Origin: Pseudomonas viciae
Lineage (GTDB): Bacteria > Pseudomonadota > Gammaproteobacteria > Pseudomonadales > Pseudomonadaceae
Assembly (NCBI RefSeq): GCF_004786035.1
Contig: NZ_CP035088.1
Coordinates: 3,570,001-3,634,000, forward strand
Reading direction: 5' to 3'
DNA length: 64,000 nucleotides
In this document: piece by piece, positions 28,598 through 36,779 of the stretch
Position numbering within the stretch: position 1 is the first letter of the stretch
Layout: the number at the start of each line of letters is the position of its first letter
Notes under the pieces: model-generated
The model's input: only the letters and a program-made list of their open reading frames with translations
The model's database searches: none
What the model was told of the DNA's origin: nothing
Translations under genes and position numbers: made by a program

Positions 28598-30397
28598 TCA
28601 GGCCGGTACGGACGATGGGGCGTGATGATTGCGGCGCTGCGCCGCTTCACCGGACTGGCCTTCACCGTGCATCTCGGCCAGGCGCGTGATGAACTCGTCG
28701 ACGAACACCCGCATGTCGGCGCTGACTTCCTTGTTGCGGGTGATCAGGCGGTTGTAGCCAAACAGCGCGGGAATCGCGACGAACAGGCCCATGGCGGTGG
28801 CGAGCAATGCCGCGGCCATGCCCGGGGCGATGGCGTTGATGTTCACGTCACCGGCCATCGCCGTGCCGAGGAACACCACCATGATCCCCAGCACCGTGCC
28901 GAGCAGGCCGATGTACGGGCCGCCGGCGATGGCATTGGACAGGGTCGAGAGCTTCGAACTGAGCTGCTGGTTTTCTCGGGTGCGCACACCGTCCATGGAG
29001 CAGCGGATCGCTTCGATGGTGGCCGCTGACACCGACGAGGTGTCGGCGCCCTGCTCGCGGCGGGTGCGGATTTCCTTGACGGCCACCAGGTACAAGCGCC
29101 ACAAGGACGAGTGTTGCAGGCGCTGGGCGAGGTCCTGGTCGTCGGCGAACATTTCCAGGCGTGTACCGATCCTGGCGAACTGCTCGCGGAAGGCTTCGTT
29201 GGCCACGCTGAGGCGACTGACCATGCGGTTCTTGCGGATCATGATGATCCACGACTGGAACATCATCAGCACCAGCACCCCGATGATCACCCAGGCGTCC
29301 ATCGGCACGGCGTTGAGCAGGAAACCCAGGCTGCCGAAACCGAAGCCGGATTGCTCTTCATCGACCCCATAGGCCACCAGTTTCGATTCCGCGCCCTGGG
29401 CATTGGCGTCGGCCAACAGCAGTGGCGCCGGGCGGGCAACCTTGGACAGGCGCGCTTCATCCATGGCCCCGCTGAAGGGCGCGAAGGCCCCGGCGGAAAC
29501 GTCAGCGCCCAAGGCAATCGGCGCATTGAACGCTGGCATCGCCACCGCCAGACTCGCGGTTTCACGTCCATTGACATACAACACGACCCGGTCGCCCGAG
29601 GCAGTCAACGCCAGGTGCTGCCATTGGCCGGGATTCAGCGGCTGGGTCGAGACCGCGCGCTGGTCGTTGATCGCTACGAACGGCACACCCTGGTTTACGC
29701 CAATCAACAGGCTGGTGGCGGCTTCGCGACGGGCCAGGACGATTTGCTCGCCGCTGGCCTGGTCCTGACGCAGCCAAGTGCTGAAGGTGAACGCCGCGCC
29801 AGCACTGTGTTGCAACGAAGGGCTGGCCGGCAACAACAGCGGCTGGCCGTTGAACTGCAAGGCACGCCCGATCACGCCGTCGATGCTGGTGCCGGCCGCA
29901 CCCTGGGCATTGTTACCGTAGGCGGTGGTGTCCTTGGGCGGTACGCCAGTGGCGCCGTCGAAGTGATACAGCGCGGTGTAGTCCGGGTCGAAGGTCAACT
30001 GGCCGCTGCCGGTGGCCGGCGCTTTCTGGTTGCCGTAATACATCCACAGGTCCTGACGCTGACCGCCCTCCACGCTTGGCACATCGACCCAGATCAGCGC
30101 CATGCCCATCAGCGGGTCGAAGCTTTCGACCTGGTGATTGAACACGGTCTTGTCATCGGCACTGACAAAGCGCAGATCCGAGCCGTCGTCCTTGACGCCG
30201 TCGAAGGTGAAGTTGCCGGTGTGCAGACGCACCAGCAGCGCGGTGCGCCCCAGGGCCTGGGTGATGGCAGCCCCCTGGGGCGTGGTGTCCACCGAAATCT
30301 GTTTGCGATAATGCCAATCGTCCTGCCACCAGGCATTGGCGGTGGCCGGAAGCGCCAGCCCCAGGCAAATAAACAGGGATAACAATAAGCGTTGCAT
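28598..30397 (-). CDS. ExbB/MotA/TolQ proton channel with periplasmic DUF2341 and LamG-like domains
   Basis: This ~599-residue protein is far larger than a usual ExbB (~240). Order: signal peptide (1-22), DUF2341 (about 22-125, WWQDDWHYRKQISVD), a concanavalin/LamG-like module (about 140-330, LHFNGQ-type motif ALQFNGQPLLLP; WQHLALTASGDRVVLYVNG), a membrane helix (about 362-388), then the MotA/TolQ/ExbB core (about 490-560, GLLGTVLGIMVVFLGTAMAG). The start at 30397 has AGGAG at proper spacing; an ATG 6 bases earlier is too close. The lectin-like part might sense or bind a surface glycan or cargo (inference). Confidence 0.9.
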   Translation of the reverse strand: MQRLLLSLFICLGLALPATANAWWQDDWHYRKQISVDTTPQGAAITQALGRTALLVRLHTGNFTFDGVKDDGSDLRFVSADDKTVFNHQVESFDPLMGMALIWVDVPSVEGGQRQDLWMYYGNQKAPATGSGQLTFDPDYTALYHFDGATGVPPKDTTAYGNNAQGAAGTSIDGVIGRALQFNGQPLLLPASPSLQHSAGAAFTFSTWLRQDQASGEQIVLARREAATSLLIGVNQGVPFVAINDQRAVSTQPLNPGQWQHLALTASGDRVVLYVNGRETASLAVAMPAFNAPIALGADVSAGAFAPFSGAMDEARLSKVARPAPLLLADANAQGAESKLVAYGVDEEQSGFGFGSLGFLLNAVPMDAWVIIGVLVLMMFQSWIIMIRKNRMVSRLSVANEAFREQFARIGTRLEMFADDQDLAQRLQHSSLWRLYLVAVKEIRTRREQGADTSSVSAATIEAIRCSMDGVRTRENQQLSSKLSTLSNAIAGGPYIGLLGTVLGIMVVFLGTAMAGDVNINAIAPGMAAALLATAMGLFVAIPALFGYNRLITRNKEVSADMRVFVDEFITRLAEMHGEGQSGEAAQRRNHHAPSSVPA

Positions 30398-30414
30398 GGA
30401 CATGACTCCTGGGT

Positions 30415-32019
30415 TCAAAACGTCGCTTGCAGGTTGAAGTGCAGGCGCGATTCCTGTTTCAAGGTGTTCGGCCCGTCGAGCAGCGGGAAGCCCCAATCGA
30501 GGCTGCCTGACAGCCATTTGCTCAGGCTCGCGCGAGTGCCCAGGCCAACGCTGGCCAGGCTGTAGTCGGCTTCCTGGTCAGGCAGTTCGTCACGCAGGTA
30601 CAACTGGGCGCCTTCGGCGAAGGCATAGAAACGCCATTCCTGGACGTAGCTGCCGAGGAACTTGGCGAGGGACGGTGTGCGCAGCTCCTGGGACAGCAGG
30701 TAGCCGTCGTCCCCGGTGCGCTCGGCGGCCAGATAACCGCGTACCGACGTGGCGCCACCGGCGGAAAACTGCTCGTTGGAGACCAGCGGCCCGGAGGCGA
30801 GCTGGAAGGCAGCCTTGGACGCAGTCTGCCAATCGTTGCCGAAGGTGAAGGTGTAGTTGCCGTCGCCCTTGAGCACCGCGAAGCTGGGGCTGGCGCGATA
30901 GCGTTTGTAGTCGAACTCTTCGTCGGAACTGCCGTAACCCAGCAGGCTGCGAGTGCCCGCCACCAGGCTCAGGCCGAGGCCCAACTGGCTGTTTTCGGTG
31001 TAGCGAAAGCCGTTGTAAGCGAACGTGAATGGCGCGTACTTGAGCGGAGCCTTGTCACTGGCGCCGCCCAGGTTCAGCTCTTCCTCGAAGTCCTTGAAAT
31101 CGACTCCGACGGAAAAGGTGTTGGCCCAGGCGCCGCTGGACGGCAGGGTGTAGATCGCCGAGACACCATAGGAATGACCTTTGCCTAACACATTGCTACC
31201 GCCCACCGTTGCCACGTTGCTGTCGGACTGATAACCAGAGAACTGCACGCTCCAGCGTTCGCTCAACGGTGCGGTATAGGAACCCGACCAGACCTTGGCA
31301 TTCTCGGTGTCCTGGGGCGCGGTGAAGAAGGTCAGCGAAATGCTGTGGCCCAGTTGCCAGAGGTTGTTGTAGCCCAGGCTGGCGACGGTGCGCAGCTTCT
31401 CGGTGTCGGCGCTGTAGTCGTTGTTCAACCCCAGGCTGGCTTGCCAGGGGTTCTGGTCTTCGACCTGCAAGTCAACGTCCATGGTGCCCGGTCGCTGGCC
31501 CTCGCGCACCAGCGGCATCACCTGCCGTCCCGGGGTTTTGTTCAATTGCGCCAACTCGCTCTGGACCTGGGCGAAGTCGGGCACTTCACCCTCCTTGAGC
31601 GCTGGAACATCCTCGCGAATTTCCACGGGCGAATAGTGCTTGGCCCCGACGACACGGACCCGGCCGACCTTGGTCTCGCTGACCTGCAAGTAGACGATAC
31701 CGTCCTCGACCTTCTGCTCCGGCAGCTCGACGAACACCGATTGATAACCGCGTGCCTGATAAGCTTTTTGCAATGCTTCCCGGGCCCCTTCAATATCGCT
31801 CAAGGCCTTCTGTGGGCCGAGGAACGGATATACCGCTTCTTCGATGGCCCGGGCGTCGAGCACGGTGTTGCCGCGGACGAAATACTCGTTCACATCCACC
31901 AGGCGCGCCGGTGCCGCTTCGGCCTCCTGCCCTCCTTCTGCAGCGAATGCCGACGGCCCCCCGACCGCCAGCAACAGCCAGCCCCACAGCGCTGGCCGCG
32001 ATTTGAAGAAATGCTCCAC
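30415..32019 (-). CDS. TpsB/ShlB-FhaC-HecB family two-partner-secretion transporter
   Basis: This ~534-residue Omp85-superfamily protein has a signal peptide (PALWGWLLLAVGGPSAFAAE), two POTRA domains (about 35-190; YFVRGNTVLDARAIEEAVYPF, KVGRVRVVGAKHYSPVEIRED) and a 16-strand barrel with the signature loop motif SVRGYLAAE near residue 420. Such proteins export a large TpsA exoprotein. I propose GTG at 32019 (AGGGGG upstream); TTG at 32049, overlapping the previous stop codon, is the alternative. The nearest relative by context is P. aeruginosa PdtB. No TpsA gene adjoins. Confidence 0.88.
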   Translation of the reverse strand: MEHFFKSRPALWGWLLLAVGGPSAFAAEGGQEAEAAPARLVDVNEYFVRGNTVLDARAIEEAVYPFLGPQKALSDIEGAREALQKAYQARGYQSVFVELPEQKVEDGIVYLQVSETKVGRVRVVGAKHYSPVEIREDVPALKEGEVPDFAQVQSELAQLNKTPGRQVMPLVREGQRPGTMDVDLQVEDQNPWQASLGLNNDYSADTEKLRTVASLGYNNLWQLGHSISLTFFTAPQDTENAKVWSGSYTAPLSERWSVQFSGYQSDSNVATVGGSNVLGKGHSYGVSAIYTLPSSGAWANTFSVGVDFKDFEEELNLGGASDKAPLKYAPFTFAYNGFRYTENSQLGLGLSLVAGTRSLLGYGSSDEEFDYKRYRASPSFAVLKGDGNYTFTFGNDWQTASKAAFQLASGPLVSNEQFSAGGATSVRGYLAAERTGDDGYLLSQELRTPSLAKFLGSYVQEWRFYAFAEGAQLYLRDELPDQEADYSLASVGLGTRASLSKWLSGSLDWGFPLLDGPNTLKQESRLHFNLQATF

Positions 32020-32045
32020 ACCACCCCCTGAATTCAAAGTACGGC

Positions 32046-32657
32046 TCAATTACTTGCGGTCGATGTCGTGATGTGCCGGGCCAGCCAGGTGTGCAACAGT
32101 GCGAAGTTCAAGGAGAACTCCGGCATTTGCAGCAAGGCGCCACAGAACACTTCACCGATGATTTTCTGGATGAGCCTCACCGCACGCGCATCGCCCAGCA
32201 GCGTGGCGAGGTCTTTGCTCAGGACGTTGAAGCTCCAGACCTTCTGATTCAGGTCCAGGCCGACGAACCAGCGGAACAGCAGGTTGTAGTTGAGTTGTTC
32301 ATAGAGCTGCTGCTCGCTGGGCACCGAATAGAGCAGTTGCAGCAGGAGGATATGCATGGCGGTCTGTGGCGCGATCAGCATTTCGGCGTGCGCGTTGAGG
32401 CCTTGCAGCACGTCACGATGCTCGTCCAGCAGGTCGTCGATCTGCGGACGCAGCAACACCAGGGAATGGCCCTGTGGGATATAGCTGGACACCTCCTTGA
32501 GCGCGCCCTGCCAGTCATCCTGGGAAACAATCCAAACCCACGGAGCGCCGTAGCGATACACCGAGACCGGCTGCTTGCGCGCCGCCTCGACGATCTTCGA
32601 CAGCCGCTGGTCGAGCTCCTGCATGCCCACTTTTGAATAACGTTCCATAGTCCCCAT
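32046..32657 (-). CDS. Phd-like N-terminal domain fused to an IS5-transposase-like N-terminal domain
   Basis: The protein has 203 residues. Residues 1-50 look like a Phd/YefM antitoxin DNA-binding domain (YSKVGMQELDQRLSKIVEAA; PVSVYRYGAPWVWIVSQDDW). Residues about 99-156 closely resemble the N-terminal domain of IS5-group transposases (LLLQLLYSVPSEQQLYEQL; NYNLLFRWFVGLDLNQKVW). There is no DDE catalytic domain, and no terminal inverted repeats were noticed. It is the first gene of the operon, as phdA precedes pdtB in P. aeruginosa (from memory). The start at 32657 follows GGGAGTGAGG. It is a likely domesticated regulator rather than a working transposase. Confidence 0.8.
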   Translation of the reverse strand: MGTMERYSKVGMQELDQRLSKIVEAARKQPVSVYRYGAPWVWIVSQDDWQGALKEVSSYIPQGHSLVLLRPQIDDLLDEHRDVLQGLNAHAEMLIAPQTAMHILLLQLLYSVPSEQQLYEQLNYNLLFRWFVGLDLNQKVWSFNVLSKDLATLLGDARAVRLIQKIIGEVFCGALLQMPEFSLNFALLHTWLARHITTSTASN

Positions 32658-32820
32658 TGCCTCACTCCCGGCTTCGCGCCCCGGTTCCAAAACGACCTTG
32701 CAGGTCCCCTTGAACACGTCACACAGGCATGACGGGAATGGCGATGTGCTACCGAACTTTTGTCACGAAAGCTTCATTTGGTGGGTACGCAGGGGTCAGG
32801 GGTGACGGCTGATTTTTGTG

Positions 32821-33112
32821 GGCGAGCGAGCCTGCTCGCGATGGCGGTGAGTCAGCTTGCGGCGATGTTGGCCGGGCGACCGCCATCGCGAGCAAGCTCG
32901 GCTCCCACAGGGGTTCTCGGGTGTTTTCAGATCTGATGCTCGCCACAGACCTTCTGTGGGAGCGGGCTTGCTCGCGAAAGCGGTGGGTCAGCTGACGGTT
33001 ATGTCGGATGGGCTGCCGCCATCGCGAGCAAGCTCGCTCCCACAGGGGTTCTCGGGTGTTCATCGATTCGATGTTCACCACCAATACCCGTGGGAGCGAG
33101 CCTGCTCGCGAT
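32821..33112. repeat. REP array, two inverted pairs plus a half unit
   Basis: Alternating forward and reverse copies of a REP core lie at about 32822, 32881, 32955, 33020 and 33091 (GTGGGAGCGGGCTTGCTCGC and its complement). Conserved spacers include GGGGTTCTCGGGTGTT, seen twice. This array fills most of the 476-base gap between the phd-like fusion gene and the transglutaminase gene; no gene is seen there. Confidence 0.85.
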
Positions 33113-33133
33113 GAGGTCTTCAGGTTTACTGGG

Positions 33134-33931
33134 CTACTGGTGCTGCACCTGCACCATCGAGCTCACCTGCACCCTTGCCTGCATCTGCTCCGCCCCGCCG
33201 CCGCGACGCATGCCGCGTACCGGGCAGGCGTCGAGGTAGTCCAGGCCGACCGCCAGTTTCAGGTGGCGGTCTGGGCGAGTCAGGCGGTTGGTCACGTCGA
33301 AGCTGTACCAGCCGTCGTCCAGCCAGGCTTCCGCCCAGGCATGGCTCGCCAGATGGTTTTCATCTTCGGTGCACAGGTAACCGGACACATAGCGTGCCGG
33401 GATCCCCAGGCTGCGCGCGCAGGCCAGGAACGCATGAGTGTGGTCCTGACACACCCCGCTACCACCGGCAAACGCCTCGGCGGCGGTGCTGCTGACTGCC
33501 GTCGTGCCGGGGCTGTAGGGCATGCGGGCAGCCAGGCCATGCATCAAGTCGGTCAGCGCCGCACGATCACGCCGTGCCCCGCATTGCTCCACAGCGAAGG
33601 CGCTGAGCGCATCATCTGCCTGGGTCAGAGGGCTGGTGCGCAGGAATGGCAATGGCGACTGAGTGTCCGCCTCCATCTCCACCGTCTGGTCGATTTCCAC
33701 CTGGCCATAAGCCGTCAGCACCAAGGCGCCGTGGGGCTCGTCCATGGTCATCACGTGCAGGATGTTGCCGTAAGGGTCGATCTGACTGCGCACCAGCCGC
33801 GGCAGTTCCAAGTGCCACTCAAGGATGCGCTGGCGCTCGGTGTTCTTGGGCGTCAAACGCAGAAACTGGATGCTGGTGCAGACTTCATCGGCATAGCTGT
33901 AGGTCGTGTCGTGGCGTATGGACAGTTTCAT
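33134..33931 (-). CDS. Transglutaminase-like cysteine peptidase-fold protein
   Basis: The ~265-residue protein has an N-terminal bacterial transglutaminase-like domain (LSIRHDTTYSYADEVCTS). A papain-like core follows, with Cys in GVCQDHTHAF (near 165), His in ASHAWAEAWLDDGWYSFD (near 205) and an Asp shortly after. The start at 33931 has GGAGG upstream and its ATG overlaps the alpha-E stop. Families of this kind are encoded with alpha-E and permuted ATP-grasp proteins in many bacteria, a set predicted to make or cleave peptide-like amide bonds. The product is unknown. Confidence 0.9.
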   Translation of the reverse strand: MKLSIRHDTTYSYADEVCTSIQFLRLTPKNTERQRILEWHLELPRLVRSQIDPYGNILHVMTMDEPHGALVLTAYGQVEIDQTVEMEADTQSPLPFLRTSPLTQADDALSAFAVEQCGARRDRAALTDLMHGLAARMPYSPGTTAVSSTAAEAFAGGSGVCQDHTHAFLACARSLGIPARYVSGYLCTEDENHLASHAWAEAWLDDGWYSFDVTNRLTRPDRHLKLAVGLDYLDACPVRGMRRGGGAEQMQARVQVSSMVQVQHQ

Positions 33932-34878
33932 ACGACCTCCAGATAAGACTCGTGAACGGTCTGGCCCAAATGGCGGATCTGGCCAATGAGGTCGGTCAAC
34001 CACTGGTGCAGGCCCGAGGCGAGGATCTCGTCGATCCCGGAATAGCGCAGGCGCGCATTCAGCTCGGCGGCCAGGCGCTGCGCCGGCCGGCCGTTGTTGC
34101 CCGGCAGGCTGGCGAGGATATGGTCCAACTCCTCGATACAGGCATGCAGCGAGCGCGGAACGTCGGCGCGCAGCAGCAACATCTCCGAGACCTGCTCGGC
34201 ATTGGGCGCGTTACGGTAGATCTCGTTGAACGCTTCAAACGAGGACAGCGCGCGCAACAAGGCGCTCCATTGGTAATAGCCACGGGCAGAATTGTCGCTG
34301 ACCTCCTCCGACTCCTCGCCGAACATTTCGTAGCGTGCGTCCAGCAGGCGCAGGGTGTTGTCCGCCCGCTCGATAAAGGTCCCAAGGCGAATGAAGCAGT
34401 AGGCATCGTTGCGCATGATGGTGCCCGAGGTCGCGCCACGGAACAGGTGCGAGCGCTCCTTGACCCATTCGCAGAAATGACTGATGCCATAGCGGCCCAG
34501 GCCGTTGCTGGCGATGTTGCGCATTTCCAGCCAGGTGGCGTTGATGTTCTCCCACATGTCGGCGGTGATCCGCCCGCGCACCGCATGGGCGTTGGTCCGT
34601 GCGGCCCGCAGGCAGCTATAGATACTGCCCGGGTTGGTTTCATCCAGCGCGAAGAAGTGCAGCATGCGTTCGGTGTTCAGCGCGTCATAACGCGCGTTGT
34701 AATCGTCCAGCGTACCAGCCGCCAGCAGCGACATCGCCAGCTCGGCATGGCCATCGCTGCGTCCGGCCTGGGGCATCAATGACAGCGAGTAACTGACTTC
34801 GAGCATACGCGCCAGGTTCTCGGCGCGTTCCAGGTAGCGGGACATCCAATAGAGGTCAGAAGCGGTTCTTGAAAGCAT
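33928..34878 (-). CDS. Alpha-E domain protein
   Basis: The 316-residue, almost all-helical protein starts MLSRTASDLYWMSRYLERAENLARML, the family signature. Further pieces (SHFCEWVKERSHLFRGATSG, FIRLGTFIERADNTLRLLD) match. It lies between, and is co-translated with, the transglutaminase and ATP-grasp genes (3-base gap upstream, 4-base overlap downstream). Its biochemical role is not established. Confidence 0.92.
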   Translation of the reverse strand: MLSRTASDLYWMSRYLERAENLARMLEVSYSLSLMPQAGRSDGHAELAMSLLAAGTLDDYNARYDALNTERMLHFFALDETNPGSIYSCLRAARTNAHAVRGRITADMWENINATWLEMRNIASNGLGRYGISHFCEWVKERSHLFRGATSGTIMRNDAYCFIRLGTFIERADNTLRLLDARYEMFGEESEEVSDNSARGYYQWSALLRALSSFEAFNEIYRNAPNAEQVSEMLLLRADVPRSLHACIEELDHILASLPGNNGRPAQRLAAELNARLRYSGIDEILASGLHQWLTDLIGQIRHLGQTVHESYLEVV

Positions 34879-34881
34879 GTC

Positions 34882-36291
34882 TTAGTCCTCCACTACCCAA
34901 GTGTCTTTGGTGCCGCCGCCCTGGGACGAGTTCACCACCAGCGAGCCTTCGCGAAGCGCCACGCGGGTCAGCCCGCCAGGCACCAGGCGGGTTTCCTTGC
35001 CCGACAGCACGAACGGACGCAGGTCGATGTGACGCGGGGCGATGCCGCTCTCGACAAAGGTCGGGCATGTGGAGAGGCTCAAGGTTGGCTGGGCAATGTA
35101 GGCTTCGGGACGGGCCTTGAGGCGCGTACGGAAGTCTTCGATTTCCGCCGCCGTGGCCGCAGGGCCGACCAGCATGCCGTAGCCGCCGGAGCCTTGGGTT
35201 TCCTTGACCACCAGGTCGGGCAGGTTGGCCAGCACATGGGACAGGTCCTGGGGCTTGCGGCACTGCCAGGTGGGCACGTTCTTCAGGATCGGTTCTTCGG
35301 TCAGGTAGAAACGGATCATCTCGTCGACGTAAGGGTAAATCGACTTGTCATCGGCCACGCCCGTGCCGACCGCGTTCGCCAGTACCACATTGCCCGCACG
35401 GTAAACGGCGATCAGCCCTGGAACACCCAACATGGAGTCGGGGTTGAACGACAACGGGTCGAGGTAGGCATCGTCAAGACGGCGATAAATAACATCCACC
35501 TGCCGAGGGCCGGCGGTGGTGCGCATGTAGACGTGGTCGTCACGCACAAACAGATCGGCGCCTTCCACCAGTTCCACACCCATTTCACGGGCCAGGAACG
35601 CGTGTTCGAAATAGGCACTGTTGAAGCGGCCCGGGGTCAGCACCACGGCGGTGGGATTGTCCAGGGGGCTTGAGCTTTTCAGGGTATCGAGCAGCAGGTT
35701 CGGATAGTGGTCGATGGGGGCTACGCGTTGGGCGGCAAAGAGCTCAGGGAACAGGCGCATCATCATCTTGCGGTCTTCGAGCATGTAGCTCACGCCGCTG
35801 GGGGTGCGAAGGTTGTCTTCGAGCACGTAGTAACTGCCGTCACCGTCGCGAACCAGGTCGACACCGGCGATGTGGGCATAAATGCCCCGGTGCAGGTTCA
35901 GGCCCTGCATCGCGATCTGATAACCCTCGTTGGCGAGCACCTGCTCGGCTGGAATGATGCCTTCCTTGAGGATGTGCTGCCCGTGGTAGATGTCGGCCAG
36001 GAACATGTTCAGGGCCTGGACCCGCTGGATACAGCCCCGCTCGACCATCTGCCACTCGCTGGCCTTGATGCTGCGAGGAATGATGTCGAATGGAATCAAC
36101 CGTTCGGTGCCCTGCTCGTCCCCATAGAGGGTGAACGTAATACCGGCCCGGTGGAACAGCAGGTCAGCTTCGCGACGGCGTTGTTCAAGCAGTTCAAGCG
36201 GCGTGTCCGCCAGCCAGCGTGAGAAGGCTTGGTAATGCGGGCGGCAGTCACCCTTTGCGTCATACATTTCATTAAAAAAAGCGTGGGGCAT
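34882..36291 (-). CDS. Circularly permuted type-2 ATP-grasp protein
   Basis: The protein has ~469 residues. MPHAFFNEMYDAKGDCRPHY begins a conserved N-terminal region. Further family motifs are VLEDNLRTPSGVSYMLEDR, TPGRFNSAYFEHAFLAREMG and the ATP-binding Lys/Gly segment VVKETQGSGGYGMLVGP near residue 375. This family is predicted to form amide bonds using ATP. The ATG at 36291 is preferred over a TTG two codons earlier because CGGAG is well spaced. It is the first gene of the three-gene operon. Confidence 0.92.
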   Translation of the reverse strand: MPHAFFNEMYDAKGDCRPHYQAFSRWLADTPLELLEQRRREADLLFHRAGITFTLYGDEQGTERLIPFDIIPRSIKASEWQMVERGCIQRVQALNMFLADIYHGQHILKEGIIPAEQVLANEGYQIAMQGLNLHRGIYAHIAGVDLVRDGDGSYYVLEDNLRTPSGVSYMLEDRKMMMRLFPELFAAQRVAPIDHYPNLLLDTLKSSSPLDNPTAVVLTPGRFNSAYFEHAFLAREMGVELVEGADLFVRDDHVYMRTTAGPRQVDVIYRRLDDAYLDPLSFNPDSMLGVPGLIAVYRAGNVVLANAVGTGVADDKSIYPYVDEMIRFYLTEEPILKNVPTWQCRKPQDLSHVLANLPDLVVKETQGSGGYGMLVGPAATAAEIEDFRTRLKARPEAYIAQPTLSLSTCPTFVESGIAPRHIDLRPFVLSGKETRLVPGGLTRVALREGSLVVNSSQGGGTKDTWVVED

Positions 36292-36619
36292 AGCCAACTC
36301 CGAGCCGCGTTCTACACGGCATTTCTTATCACTTCGTCATTCCAATGGTCCGGCCTTGCTTTGTTTTAATGAGCCCTGTTTCTCTGAGCACCTCGATAGC
36401 AACGGTCTCTGATCTGGCCTTTGCGTCTGGATGACGTGCGCCCCCTTGATTAAATCTGCGTGGCGAAATGACTCCTATACTGAATCCAACGATGCGCTGG
36501 TTTTCGCTATTGAGCCGTAGCAAAGGCTGTGCCCAAGCGCGATGCATCAAGACTGCGCTAGAAAAACCGGCGCAAAGTTACGGCAAAGCGAAATTTATTT
36601 TCGTTTTTGCGACAAAACA

Positions 36620-36659
36620 GCCTAAAAAAGCTGAAACGTTTATTTCAGCTTTTTTAGGC
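36620..36659. terminator. Bidirectional intrinsic terminator, 17-bp perfect palindrome
   Basis: GCCTAAAAAAGCTGAAA and its exact complement TTTCAGCTTTTTTAGGC flank a 6-base loop CGTTTA. The inner AGCTGAAA stem is followed by T6 in both directions. It lies 120 bases past the end of the metallophore operon (36780) and 330 bases before the ATP-grasp start. I see no protein gene in 36292-36779. Confidence 0.8.
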
Positions 36660-36779
36660 GAGCCCTGGAACGGGTCGAATAGGTGCAAAAAGGCAGGTAA
36701 CAGGGATTGAGTGCCCTGAAAGGGGGAAATTTTTACTCACTGCTGGCTGCGAAGGCTGGGTTCCTTCTGGGAGAGCCGC

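Noticed and set aside
32046..32657. Intact IS5-family insertion sequence
   Set aside because: Only the N-terminal transposase-like domain is present. No catalytic DDE region, terminal inverted repeats or target duplication was seen, and the gene is co-translated with its neighbour.
32760..32777. PHO box (TTGTCAC-4-GCTTCAT) upstream of the phd-like gene, suggested by the phosphate control of the P. aeruginosa pdt locus
   Set aside because: Only 9 of 14 consensus positions match and the orientation is opposite to the gene. Too weak to list as a feature.
32821..33112. CRISPR array
   Set aside because: The repeats alternate in orientation, vary in sequence and have irregular spacers that include conserved stretches. 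There are no cas genes; these are REP elements.
36329..36710. Two small frames (minus 36329-36550, plus 36468-36710) in the gap before the metallophore operon
   Set aside because: No convincing ribosome-binding site or family resemblance. The plus-strand one runs through the terminator hairpin.
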